Below are positions 1 through 8,541 of a stretch of 64,000 nucleotides of DNA, in pieces. The translations under genes and the position numbers were made by a program. Each line of letters opens with the position of its first letter. The first letter of the stretch is position 1. This DNA comes from AWTP1-13 sp963820375 (GTDB taxonomy: Bacteria > Pseudomonadota > Alphaproteobacteria > Rhizobiales > Hyphomicrobiaceae). The notes under the pieces were generated by a model. The model had not been told where the DNA came from, did not search any database, and worked only from the letters and a program-made list of their open reading frames with translations. The stretch covers positions 208,442 through 272,441 of the forward strand of contig CAWFZX010000015.1 of the NCBI GenBank assembly GCA_963820375.1. The letters are read 5' to 3'.

Positions 1-180
1 AAAAAGCTGCATGACGGCTTCAAGAAGGCCTACGAGGACGAGAAGGTTATCGAGCTGTTTGACAAGTTCGATTTCGTGCGCCGCTACATGAGCACCGCCG
101 ACTACCAGGCCTTCATCCCGAAACTCGCCGCCGATGAGAAGGCCGCGCTCGAAAAAGTTGGCCTGGCCAAGACCGAGTGA
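1..180 (+). CDS. Bug/TctC-type tricarboxylate-binding protein, C-terminal end only
   Basis: This is the last 59 codons of a gene that starts before the window. The reading frame opens at base 1 and ends at TGA 178-180. It closely resembles the end of the full binding protein downstream: both have a KLHD-FKKA helix, a Y-x(5,6)-Y segment and an ALEK-GLA tail before the stop. By that similarity it is the C-terminal lobe of a periplasmic solute-binding protein of the tripartite tricarboxylate transporter (TTT) family. Two tandem TctC paralogues next to one TctBA membrane pair is common in bacteria with an expanded Bug family. The ligand cannot be inferred from this tail. Confidence 0.8.
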   Translation, partial: KKLHDGFKKAYEDEKVIELFDKFDFVRRYMSTADYQAFIPKLAADEKAALEKVGLAKTE

Positions 181-301
181 TCGCTTAGCTGAGCCTCGGG
201 CGCGCTCATGGCCGAGGTCGGATGGCTTTACGCTGCCCCGACAAAACCCTCAAGACTGTGCCCGAGACAATGCCCACAACACTGCCTGAAGGAGAATGGA
301 C

Positions 302-1273
302 GTGAACGGTCGCAGCTTCGTTGCCTTGATCCTCGCCGGGTTCGCCACGCTGACGCCGGCGGCGGCCTTGGCACAGGCCTATCCCGCCAAGCCCGTGAGC
401 ATGGTGGTGCCGTGGCCGGCTGGCGGCTCGACCGATATCGTCATGCGCGCGATTTGCGACGCGGCAGCCAAGCACCTTGGGCAGCCGATCGTCATCGACA
501 ATAAGCCCGGCGCCTCCGGCACGCTGGGCCCGGCCGTGGTGGCGGCCACCGCCAAGCCCGACGGCTATACCCTGGCGCAAATGCCGATCACGGTGATGCG
601 GCTGCCGCTGATGCAGAAGACGACCTGGGATGCGCGCAAGGACTTTACCTACGTCGTGCACCTGACCGGCTATACCTTCGGCATCACGGCCAAGGCCGAC
701 GGGCCGTTCAAAAGCTGGCCGGACGTGGTGGCATTCGCCAAGGCCAACCCCGGCAAGGTGACGTACGCGACGCCGGGCGCCGGCACCTCGCTGCACATCG
801 GCATGGAGCAGATTGCCGCCATGGCCGGCATTCAGCTGACGCATGTTCCCTTCAAGGGTGGGGCCGAGACCAATGCTGCGGTGCTTGGCGGTCACACGAG
901 TTTGCAGGCCGATTCCACGGGCTGGAAACCGCTGGTCGACGCCGGCCAGCTGCGCCTATTGGCAATTTGGACCGGCGAGCGCAGCAAGAACTGGCCCGAG
1001 ACGCCAACCCTCAAGGAACTTGGATATCCCTTTGTCTTCGATTCACCGTTCGGCATTGCCGGCCCGAAGGGCATGGACCCGGAGGTCGTGCAAAAGCTGC
1101 ACGATGCGTTCAAGAAGGCTCTCGCAGAGCAGTCCGTGATCGACATGATGGCCAAGTACGACATGGTCCCGCGCTACCTCGATCCCGCCGGCTACCGCCA
1201 GGCGGTCGAAGACGTGATCAACAGCGAGCGGGCCGCGCTCGAGAAGATTGGTCTCGCCAACAAAAAGGATTGA
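302..1273 (+). CDS. TTT-family periplasmic solute-binding protein (Bug/TctC)
   Basis: Periplasmic binding protein delivering a carboxylate to the TctAB membrane complex. I chose GTG 302 because AAGGAGA (289-295) lies 6-7 nt upstream; the ATG at 296 almost touches that site. The 323-aa product starts with a Sec signal peptide ending near AALAQA, followed by the mature start YPAKPV typical of the family. Other family signatures are VPWPAGGSTD, a P-G-A-S-G-T loop (NKPGASGTLG) and the VPFKGG segment around residues 180-190. Length matches the usual 320-330 aa. tctB and tctA follow on the same strand. The substrate is unknown; context suggests an organic or sugar acid. Confidence 0.93.
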   Translation: MNGRSFVALILAGFATLTPAAALAQAYPAKPVSMVVPWPAGGSTDIVMRAICDAAAKHLGQPIVIDNKPGASGTLGPAVVAATAKPDGYTLAQMPITVMRLPLMQKTTWDARKDFTYVVHLTGYTFGITAKADGPFKSWPDVVAFAKANPGKVTYATPGAGTSLHIGMEQIAAMAGIQLTHVPFKGGAETNAAVLGGHTSLQADSTGWKPLVDAGQLRLLAIWTGERSKNWPETPTLKELGYPFVFDSPFGIAGPKGMDPEVVQKLHDAFKKALAEQSVIDMMAKYDMVPRYLDPAGYRQAVEDVINSERAALEKIGLANKKD

Positions 1274-1450
1274 GTGCCTTTTGAAATGGGTCGGCGGTGC
1301 GCGCAAGGGGCAGGCAGGTCGGGGACGGGATGGCAGCACTTATGAGCGGTGCGTCCTCTGCCCGCGCGACGCGTCGGTGATTAAAGCGCCCGCCCATGGC
1401 CTGAAGGGGCGATGCTGGATGCTAGGCAAAGGGTAAAAAAGCGCACCACC

Positions 1451-1915
1451 ATGCTGCGAAATTCTGAACTTTGGGGCGGCCTATTTTGGCTGCTGATTGG
1501 CGGCTTCATCGTCTGGGCCGGACGTGACATGGGCTTGGGGCGGCTCAATGAGCCCGGGCCGGGCTTCGCCTTTTACTGGATCGGCATCTTAATGAGCGCC
1601 CTGGCGCTGGGTGTCATCGGCCAGGCGCTGGTGTCCGGCGGCCCGACGCTCGCTGCGCTGTGGGCCGGAACCCGCTGGCCCAAGGTGTTGGCCGTGGTCG
1701 CCCTGTTGTTGCTCTACGGCCTGCAATTTGAGGCCATCGGCTTTATTCCCTGCACGCTGGTCCTGCTGCTGGTTTTGATGTGGTTTGTGGATCCCGTTGA
1801 TTGGCGGCTGGCGCTCGTCGTCGCTGTCATCGCCACCTTCGGCGTCTGGGCAGCGATGACCAAATGGCTGAAAATTCAGCTGCCCGCCGGCCTGCTCGAT
1901 GGCTTGCTCAGGTAA
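1451..1915 (+). CDS. tctB: TTT-family small membrane subunit TctB
   Basis: Small, poorly conserved integral membrane subunit of the tripartite tricarboxylate transporter. The 154-aa product has about four hydrophobic segments (near residues 8-25, 38-58, 75-110 and 118-140) and the family-typical G-P-G-F-x-P/A motif after the first helix (EPGPGFAFYW). I chose ATG 1451; earlier in-frame codons encode a charged, non-hydrophobic leader without a ribosome site. The gene lies between the binding protein and tctA, with only 11 nt before tctA, so the three are probably co-transcribed. Function is inferred from topology, size and position. Confidence 0.88.
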   Translation: MLRNSELWGGLFWLLIGGFIVWAGRDMGLGRLNEPGPGFAFYWIGILMSALALGVIGQALVSGGPTLAALWAGTRWPKVLAVVALLLLYGLQFEAIGFIPCTLVLLLVLMWFVDPVDWRLALVVAVIATFGVWAAMTKWLKIQLPAGLLDGLLR

Positions 1916-1926
1916 GGACCGCGGCA

Positions 1927-3432
1927 ATGGACATCATTGCGGGTCTCGCGCAAGGCTTCGCCGTCGCCCTGCAGCCCATCAATCTCCTCTACTGCTTCAC
2001 CGGCGTCTTCATCGGTACCCTGGTGGGGGTGCTGCCGGGGATCGGCCCCGTCTCGGCCATGTCGTTGCTGCTGCCGGTGACCTTATCCGGCACGCCGGAG
2101 GCCGGCATCATCATGATGGCGGGCATTTACTACGGCTCCATGTATGGCGGCTCGACCACGTCGATACTGGTCAACATCCCCGGCGAAGCCGCCTCCGTCG
2201 TGACGTGCCTCGACGGGCATGCGATGGCCAAGCAGGGCCGGGCCGGGCCGGCGTTGGGGATCGCCGCGCTGAGCTCATTTGCCGCCGGCACCTTTGCCCT
2301 CATCGCCTTGATGCTGGTGGCGCCGGCGCTGGCACGTGTCGCCATCGCCTTCGGTCCCCCCGAATACTTCAGTTTGATGGTGCTCGGGCTGACGGTGCTC
2401 AGCTTTCTCAGCCAGGGGTCGATGGCCAAGTCGCTGCTGATGGCCGCCGTCGGCATTGTGCTGGGCCTGATCGGCATCGATCAGATCACGGCTCAGCCAC
2501 GTCTCACCTTCGATCGCCTGGAGCTGCTCGACGGCCTCGGCCTGGTGCCGATCGTCATGGGCCTGTTCGGCGTGGCCGAGATCCTCTCCAACCTCGAGAA
2601 GGAACTGAAGCGCGAAGTGATCAAGGCAAGGATCGGCGGACTGTGGCCATCGCTGGCGGATTGGGCGGAGTCGAAATGGGCGATTGTGCGCGGCACCTTG
2701 CTCGGCTTTTTCCTTGGCATCCTGCCTGGCGGCGGCGCCGTGATCGCCTCATTTGCCAGTTATGCGATTGAACGAAAGGTGTCGAAGCATCCGGAGCGTT
2801 TCGGCAAAGGCGCGATCGAGGGTGTGGCGGGTCCGGAAGCCGCCAACAACGCGGCTGCCGGCGGCGCTTTCATCCCGCTGATGACCCTCGGCATCCCGCC
2901 AAATGTGGTGATGGCGCTGCTGCTCGGCGCTTTTATCATCCACGGCCTGCAGCCCGGTCCACTGCTAATGACGCAAAGGCCGGATCTTTTCTGGGGCATC
3001 GTTGCCAGCATGTACATTGGCAACGCCATGCTGCTGGTGCTCAACATGCCGCTGATTGGCATGTGGGTGCAGGTCTTGAAACTGCCCTACCGCATCCTGT
3101 TCCCGCTGATCTTGATGTTTTGCATTGTCGGCGTGTTCGCCTCCGGCAATGCCGTGTTCGATGTGTTCGTGATGGTGATGTTTGGCGTGCTGGGCTATTT
3201 GATGCGCAAGTTCGGCTACGAGCCGGCACCCCTGGTGCTGGCCTTCGTGCTCGGACCGATGCTGGAGAACAACCTGCGAAAGTCACTGATCCTGTCGCAC
3301 GGCGACTTTGCGATTTTTGTCTCCCGCCCGATCTCGGCGGTCTGTCTGGTGCTGGCCCTTGCCGCCCTGGCAGCACCGTTGTTGCCCGCCTTGGCGCGAC
3401 GGCGCACGGATCTGGCTGCCAGCCAAAGCTAG
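1927..3432 (+). CDS. tctA: TTT-family large membrane subunit TctA
   Basis: Large permease subunit of a secondary, ion-driven tricarboxylate or organic-acid importer. The 501-aa protein is the expected size and almost entirely hydrophobic, with about ten to twelve membrane segments. Family motifs are clear: GVLPGIGPVSAM near residue 35, YYGSMYGGSTTSIL-NIPGE near residue 65-80, and GGAVIASF plus the PE-ANNAAAGGAFIPL-TLGIP block around residues 270-330. ATG 1927 is preceded by AAGGA (1914-1918). No terminator is evident after the stop, and the next plus-strand gene is more than 1.3 kb away, so the operon probably ends here. Confidence 0.95.
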   Translation: MDIIAGLAQGFAVALQPINLLYCFTGVFIGTLVGVLPGIGPVSAMSLLLPVTLSGTPEAGIIMMAGIYYGSMYGGSTTSILVNIPGEAASVVTCLDGHAMAKQGRAGPALGIAALSSFAAGTFALIALMLVAPALARVAIAFGPPEYFSLMVLGLTVLSFLSQGSMAKSLLMAAVGIVLGLIGIDQITAQPRLTFDRLELLDGLGLVPIVMGLFGVAEILSNLEKELKREVIKARIGGLWPSLADWAESKWAIVRGTLLGFFLGILPGGGAVIASFASYAIERKVSKHPERFGKGAIEGVAGPEAANNAAAGGAFIPLMTLGIPPNVVMALLLGAFIIHGLQPGPLLMTQRPDLFWGIVASMYIGNAMLLVLNMPLIGMWVQVLKLPYRILFPLILMFCIVGVFASGNAVFDVFVMVMFGVLGYLMRKFGYEPAPLVLAFVLGPMLENNLRKSLILSHGDFAIFVSRPISAVCLVLALAALAAPLLPALARRRTDLAASQS

Positions 3433-3571
3433 GACGACTGCAAGCCCTCAGCCACCGAGCCTCCTCAAGGCGGCCGGCGTCAGCTAGCGGTTCAGGCGGA
3501 CTGCCCGGCCGAGGCCCACCGCAGACTGCCGTGCCGAACGGCACCGTGTCGAGGCCGTCCGTTGCCACCAC

Positions 3572-4663
3572 TCAGAGCGGCCGCGCCAGCAGCTTGTCGC
3601 GCAGTCCGACCATGACCCGACCAACCTCTTCCAAATCGTTGACATGAAAGCCCGCCGCCAGCTCCGGGCTGTGGGCCTGGAGCCGGTCGCGCAAGCGCCC
3701 GGTGTATTCGGCACGGCCATCGGCGTTGACGCAAAGTCCGCCTTCGGCCTCGTAGCGCCAGTTCCAGGCCACCGCGGCTGCGCGCGAGATGTCGGCGGGC
3801 AAGTCGAGGTCGAGCCGGCCAGCCCGCCAGGCGACGGGATAGCCGCCGGGCAATCCAGCCGGCCCGGGCACGTGGCCGGTCCAATCCCGCTGCCCGACCA
3901 TGGCCAGCATCAGCGGCACACCGCTGGCGCCCGAGATGTCGATCACGGGTTCCGGCGTCAGCTGCACGCCGGCAAACCTTTTGAAGACGTCGTGGCTCTC
4001 ACGATCATCGAGCCATACCCGGGCGGCGGGCCCGGATCGTTGCTCGATCGGACGGCGCCAGGCCGCAAGGTTTTGGTAGTGACAGAGCATCTTGAGTTTT
4101 GGCTGGCGCGGGTCCGCCCGCAGGCTGCCGGCAAACGCATGCGCCAGGATGGCGATATTGCCGATGCCGCACACGACCGGCAGCCCCATGGCGGCGAGGA
4201 TGGCGTTGGCCACGTCGGGAAAGCAGCAGTTGATGAGCTTGCTCTGCGGCGCCACGGCGGCCGTTGCCCGGGCGATGCGTGAGGTGATGAGGGCTTGGAA
4301 CACCGCCGTCGCGCTCAAGCCACCTTCCGCCACCAGGCGGCTCCAGGCGTTGCCGGCCCCGGCAATCACCGAACCCGATTGGGCGGAGGCTGCCTGCACG
4401 ATGACGGCGGGCTTTAGCCGATCCAACAGGTCGCTGGCGTTGCCGTCGATGCCAAGCTCGGCCGTGTGCGTGGCAATGTCGACCGGACGGGCAAACATGT
4501 CGGCGCGGGCACGGGCTGCCGTGGCCAGCCAAGCCAGCCGCAAGGGATTGCGGCCAGCGATGGCGATTTTGATCGGCTCGGTCGCCGTGCTGGCCAAGTC
4601 GCAAGCAATGCGTTGGGCGAAGTTCCCGCTGCCAAAAATGAGGATGTCGCACGCTGCAGCCAT
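3572..4663 (-). CDS. Putative NAD(P)-binding Rossmann-fold oxidoreductase, function unknown
   Basis: 363-aa protein on the opposite strand to its neighbours. Residues 1-30 form a classical dinucleotide-binding start: a beta strand, then GSGNFAQ and a helix, then a second strand ending in AGRNP. This resembles saccharopine-dehydrogenase-like or homoserine-dehydrogenase-like folds. The middle has a hydrophobic Ala-rich part and a Cys-Cys pair (LINCCFPD). The tail is charged with no membrane segment. ATG 4663 was chosen because AGAGAAGAG lies just upstream. It is divergent from the FAD oxidase at 4762, with only 98 bp between starts, so the two may share a control region. I do not recognise a named family. 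Confidence 0.7.
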   Translation of the reverse strand: MAAACDILIFGSGNFAQRIACDLASTATEPIKIAIAGRNPLRLAWLATAARARADMFARPVDIATHTAELGIDGNASDLLDRLKPAVIVQAASAQSGSVIAGAGNAWSRLVAEGGLSATAVFQALITSRIARATAAVAPQSKLINCCFPDVANAILAAMGLPVVCGIGNIAILAHAFAGSLRADPRQPKLKMLCHYQNLAAWRRPIEQRSGPAARVWLDDRESHDVFKRFAGVQLTPEPVIDISGASGVPLMLAMVGQRDWTGHVPGPAGLPGGYPVAWRAGRLDLDLPADISRAAAVAWNWRYEAEGGLCVNADGRAEYTGRLRDRLQAHSPELAAGFHVNDLEEVGRVMVGLRDKLLARPL

Positions 4664-4761
4664 GTGCTCTTCTCTGTGCCTTGATCTATGCTCGTGCGCC
4701 AATTTGACCTCATTGCGGGGCTTTTGTCAGCGGCGATAGGCACGGGCTTGCCGAGGAGCGC

Positions 4762-6028
4762 ATGTCCAGCACCAGCGCCGACGTGACGATCATTGGTGGC
4801 GGCCTGGTGGCATGCTTTGCCGCCTACTTCCTGCGCCGGCGCGGCCGCTCGGTGGTGGTGATCGAAAAAGGCAAGGCCTGCGCCGCCGCGAGCGGCAGCA
4901 ATTTCGGCAATTTGCGCCTGCAGGGCCGCCACCGGGCCGAATTTCCCTTGTCGCTGCGGGCGCAGGCGATCTGGGAGGACCTTGCCCGCCTGAGCGGCGA
5001 AGACTGCGGCTTGCTGCCGTGCGGTCATGTCTATTTGGGTTGTGCCGCGAGCGACCAGCCGAAGCTGGAACAGGTCGCCGGCGAGGCGCACAGCGCCGGC
5101 CTTGCGGTCGAGCTCCTCAGTGGTGCGGCCGCGCGGCGACGCTGGCCGATGCTCTCGGCGCTCGTTACCGGCGCGTCCTGGTCGAAGCGCGATGCCATCG
5201 CCGAACCGAAGCCGAGCCGCGCCCGCCGTCGCGCGCCTTGCCGCGCGGGCGGGAGCCGAGCTTGTCGAGCAAACCAAGGTGACCGCCATCGCGCGCACGG
5301 CATCGGGATTTGCGGTTGAGACCGATCGGGGACACAGTCTCGGTTGCGGCCTCATTCTCAACGCCGCGGGAGCCTGGGCGGGCGAGATCGCCGAGCAATG
5401 CGGGGAGCCGGTCCCCATGTTCGCCGCTGGCCCACCGCTGTTCCAGGTGCGGCCGCAGCACGCCTGGGATGGCCCTTCCTTGCATGCCATCGACGGCAGC
5501 GTGTTGTTGCGGCCGGGCCACGACGGGGAAGCCGTGGCTGGCTCCTTTCCGCGGGTGAAGGCCGACCTCGCAACCGGTCGGGCCGAGGTTCCGCCGGATC
5601 GTGTGCAACGCGGCCTGGCGCGCCTGCTGGACGTGGCGCCGGGGCTCGGCCCCTTTGCGATCGGCCGTGTCTGGTCTGGCGTCGAAGGTTATTTGCCCGA
5701 TATGCTGCCGGTGCTCGGCTGGAGCCGCACCACGCCGGGGTTCATGCATGCGTTCGGTTTTTCCGGGCACGGCTTCCAGCTTGCCCCCGGGGTCGGAGCG
5801 GTTGTGGCCGACCTCATCGCCGAAGGCAGGACGGAGACCGGCATCGAGGCCTTCTCGATTGCGCGCTTTGCCGGCGGTGTGATGCCGGACGCAAGGCTTT
5901 GGCAGGAATTCGATCCGGACCTGGTCAGCCGATTTCGGCCAGGCAACGCCAAGGCAGGTGGCGAAGACCGACACTCGGACCTCGCAGGTTCGCCGGCGGC
6001 CGCGCTGCCGGACCCAGGAAACTCGTGA
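4762..6028 (+). pseudogene. FAD-dependent amine/hydroxy-acid oxidoreductase (DAO family), frameshifted
   Basis: Two adjoining frames together make one DAO-fold flavoprotein of about 420 aa. The first frame (from ATG 4762) begins with an FAD-binding beta-alpha-beta unit (TIIGGGLVACFAAYFL, then VVVIEKG) and stays family-like up to ASWSKRDAIAEP near 5205. The rest (AAPAVARLAARAGAELVEQ..., with the C-terminal GFSGHGFQLAPGVG flavin-contact motif) lies in the +1 frame to TGA 6028. One extra C in the C/G-rich run at about 5205-5225 would explain it. Both halves look fully conserved, so this is either recent inactivation or a sequencing indel. The substrate would be an amino acid, amine or 2-hydroxy acid. 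Confidence 0.82.
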
Positions 6029-6047
6029 CCCCTGATGTGGAGGGCCC

Positions 6048-6875
6048 ATGCCGAACAGCAACGAGCGCGCCGTTCTCACCGATATCAGCGAGGGTCTTGC
6101 CACGCTGACCCTCAACAGACCGCACAAGCTCAATGCTTGGGACACGCCCATGCGGGCGGAGATTTCCCAGATCCTGCGGGACTGGAATACCGATCGGCGG
6201 GTGCGGGCGGTGATCATGACCGGGGCGGGCGAGCGCGCCTTCTCGGCCGGCCAGGATCTCGACGAGACCGAGAAGTTCCAATCCGGCAATGACGGCGCCA
6301 ACTGGTTCCAGTCCTGGCGCGATTTCTACAATGCCATCCGCAATCTCGATAAACCGTGTTTGGCGGCGCTCAACGGCGTTGCAGCGGGTTCGGCCTTTCA
6401 AGCGGCCATGCTGACGGACGTCCGCGTCGGTCACCCGGCGGTGCGGATGGGTCAAGCCGAGATCAATTCCGGAATTCCGAGCGTCACCGGTCCGATGTTG
6501 ATGCTGCCGCGCATCGGTCTGTCGCGCACCGTCGAACTCACGCTCACCGGCCGCATGATGGAGGCCGGCGAATGTCATGCCATCGGCCTCCTGCACTATC
6601 TGGTCGAGCGGCCAGACCAGGTGTTGGGCAAGACCCGCGAGGTGGCCGAGGCAATGGCCGCCAAACCGGCGATCGCCATGCGTCTGAGCAAGGCACGGTT
6701 CCGCCAAGTGACGCAGCCGGCCTTCGATGAGGCCTTCGAGAACGGCAGCGTCTATCAGGCCGAAGCGTTCGCCTCGGGCGAGCCGCAAGCCGCCATGCGG
6801 GTGTTCTTTGCCGAGCGGGCGGCACGCCGCAAAGCCCGCCAAGAACGCCCCGGCAAGACGTCGGACCCGGCATGA
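6048..6875 (+). CDS. Enoyl-CoA hydratase/isomerase family protein
   Basis: Crotonase-fold enzyme, 275 aa, cytoplasmic, acting on an acyl-CoA. Visible signatures are TLNRPHKLNAW near residue 20-30, the first oxyanion-hole region ERAFSAGQDLDE near residue 65, the second one NGVAAGSAFQAAMLTDVRV near residue 105-120, and a GIPSVTGPMLMLPR-x-GLSR segment followed by LTGRMMEAGE. The C-terminal tail is Arg/Lys-rich. ATG 6048 lies 19 nt after the frameshifted oxidase. The last codons overlap the ligase start by 4 nt (ATGA), showing translational coupling with the acyl-CoA ligase. Hydratase, isomerase, dehalogenase or hydrolase activity cannot be separated by eye. Confidence 0.92.
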   Translation: MPNSNERAVLTDISEGLATLTLNRPHKLNAWDTPMRAEISQILRDWNTDRRVRAVIMTGAGERAFSAGQDLDETEKFQSGNDGANWFQSWRDFYNAIRNLDKPCLAALNGVAAGSAFQAAMLTDVRVGHPAVRMGQAEINSGIPSVTGPMLMLPRIGLSRTVELTLTGRMMEAGECHAIGLLHYLVERPDQVLGKTREVAEAMAAKPAIAMRLSKARFRQVTQPAFDEAFENGSVYQAEAFASGEPQAAMRVFFAERAARRKARQERPGKTSDPA

Positions 6876-8440
6876 CGCGGCCCGCCACCGGGTCGCTTGT
6901 CGCGCCGTCTTGGCCGGACACCGATGCCGGCTTTATCGGCCTTTTCCGGGAACACGCCAGGCTAACGCCGCAGCGCCTTTTCGCCGCGATCGGCGGTCGG
7001 CCCCTGACCTTCGGGGCGCTCGAGGAAGATGCGACGGCGCTGGCCGCCTGGCTGCGCAGCAAGGGCGTCGGGCAAGGCGATCGCGTTGCCCTGATGCTCC
7101 GCAACGGCAAAGCCGCGCTGGCATTGATGTTGGCGATCGCACGCACGGGGAGCATCTGGGTGCCGATCAACCCGCAGGCGATCGGCGACAATCTGGCCTA
7201 TATTCTGGTCCACGCCTCCCCGCGCCTGGTGATTGCCGAGGCCGACCTGCTGCCGGCGATTGCGGCCTGCGGCGCGGATGCCGCAACCAACGTGATCGCG
7301 GTTGGCGGGCTCGCGGGCGAGCTGGCGCTGGCGGCACCAACGGTGCGGGGAAGCGATGCCCCGCCGACCTTCTCGGCGGACGCCCCGTTCGCCATCATGT
7401 ACACCTCCGGCACCACCGGCCGGCCAAAAGGCGTCATTGTCTCGCACCGCATGCTGCGGCTTGCCGGCGAGGCGGTAGCGCTGGTGTGCGATCCCGCCGA
7501 GGGTGACGTCTTGTATCTCTGGGAGCCGCTCTTCCACATCGGCGGCGCCCAGATGATCGTCTTGCCCCTGATCCGCACGGTGAGCCTCGCGCTCGCAGAG
7601 CGCTTCAGCGCGCGGCGTTTTTGGGCGGACCTGCGCGCCGCCCATGCCAGCCACCTGCACTACCTCGGCGGCATTCTGCAGATCCTGCTGAAACAGCCGC
7701 CCGGGCCCCTGGATCGGGCGCATGGCGCACGGATCGCCTGGGGCGGCGGCTGCCCCGGCGACGTCTGGCAAGCCTTCGAGACCCGCTTCGGCGTCAAGAT
7801 CCGCGAATGCTATGGCATGACCGAATGCTCAAGCATCACCACAGCCAACCTCGACGGTCCGATCGGTTCGGTCGGGAAGCCCGTGCCCTGGTTCGAGGTT
7901 GCGGTGGTGGACGCTGCCGGGGCGCCGCTCGCCGCCGGCGGTCGCGGCCAGATCCTGGTGCGGGAGCGCCTGCCCGGCGCGCTCAGCCGCGGCTACTTCA
8001 AGGCACAGTGTGCAACCGCCGCCGCTTGGCGCGAGGGTGCTTTCTTGACGGGTGATCTGGCGTCCTGGGACACCCAGGGCAACTTGTATTTCCACGGCCG
8101 CATGACCGACAGCGTGCGCGTGCGCGGCGAGAATGTGGCGGCGGCCGAGGTCGAGAACGTCGCCCGCAAGCATCCCGCCATCGAGGACTGCGCCATGATC
8201 GGCGTGGCGGCGGAGGTGGGCGAAGGGGACATCAAACTGTTCGTCGCCTTGCGGCGGGGGGCGAAACTGTCCGCGTCGGAGCTCTCGGCCTGGCTTTCCC
8301 GCAGCCTCGCGCCCTATCAGCGGCCGCGCTACATCGCCTTCATCGACGCATTCGAGCGCACCCCCAGCGCCCGCATCATGAAGCACGCGCTGTCGAAGCG
8401 AACCGACGATTGTTGGGACGTGGGGCCGGCCAAGGGCTGA
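6872..8440 (+). CDS. AMP-forming acyl-CoA ligase (ANL superfamily)
   Basis: 522-aa adenylate-forming enzyme that would activate a carboxylate with ATP and load it on CoA. The core motifs are present: A3 phosphate loop YTSGTTGRPKG at residues 177-187, the A5 motif ECYGMTE around 312-318, the A7 TGD at 393-395, and the hinge FHGRMTDSVRVRGENVAAAEVE. The C-terminal domain ends with the expected late A10 lysine region (PSARIMKHAL). It overlaps the preceding enoyl-CoA hydratase by 4 nt, so the pair probably forms a two-step acyl-CoA module. The substrate is not predictable; relatives include carnitine/crotonobetaine- and 2-hydroxyacid-type CoA ligases. Confidence 0.92.
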   Translation: MTRPATGSLVAPSWPDTDAGFIGLFREHARLTPQRLFAAIGGRPLTFGALEEDATALAAWLRSKGVGQGDRVALMLRNGKAALALMLAIARTGSIWVPINPQAIGDNLAYILVHASPRLVIAEADLLPAIAACGADAATNVIAVGGLAGELALAAPTVRGSDAPPTFSADAPFAIMYTSGTTGRPKGVIVSHRMLRLAGEAVALVCDPAEGDVLYLWEPLFHIGGAQMIVLPLIRTVSLALAERFSARRFWADLRAAHASHLHYLGGILQILLKQPPGPLDRAHGARIAWGGGCPGDVWQAFETRFGVKIRECYGMTECSSITTANLDGPIGSVGKPVPWFEVAVVDAAGAPLAAGGRGQILVRERLPGALSRGYFKAQCATAAAWREGAFLTGDLASWDTQGNLYFHGRMTDSVRVRGENVAAAEVENVARKHPAIEDCAMIGVAAEVGEGDIKLFVALRRGAKLSASELSAWLSRSLAPYQRPRYIAFIDAFERTPSARIMKHALSKRTDDCWDVGPAKG

Positions 8441-8541
8441 GGCGACGGCGGCCACGGCCGGCTTTGCGGAAAGCGGCGGCGCGGGGTGTGTTAGCATGGC
8501 CTTGTGGCCCCCGCTCCGGTGAGGCCGTTGCCGCCAACATC

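Noticed and set aside
1248..1436. 62-aa frame between tctC and tctB
   Set aside because: It is a short Arg/Gly-rich frame without ribosome site or motif.
5165..6301. 378-aa minus-strand frame opposite the flavin oxidase and hydratase
   Set aside because: It is antisense to clearly conserved coding sequence, Arg/Pro/His-rich, and has no motifs. It is a GC-rich shadow frame.
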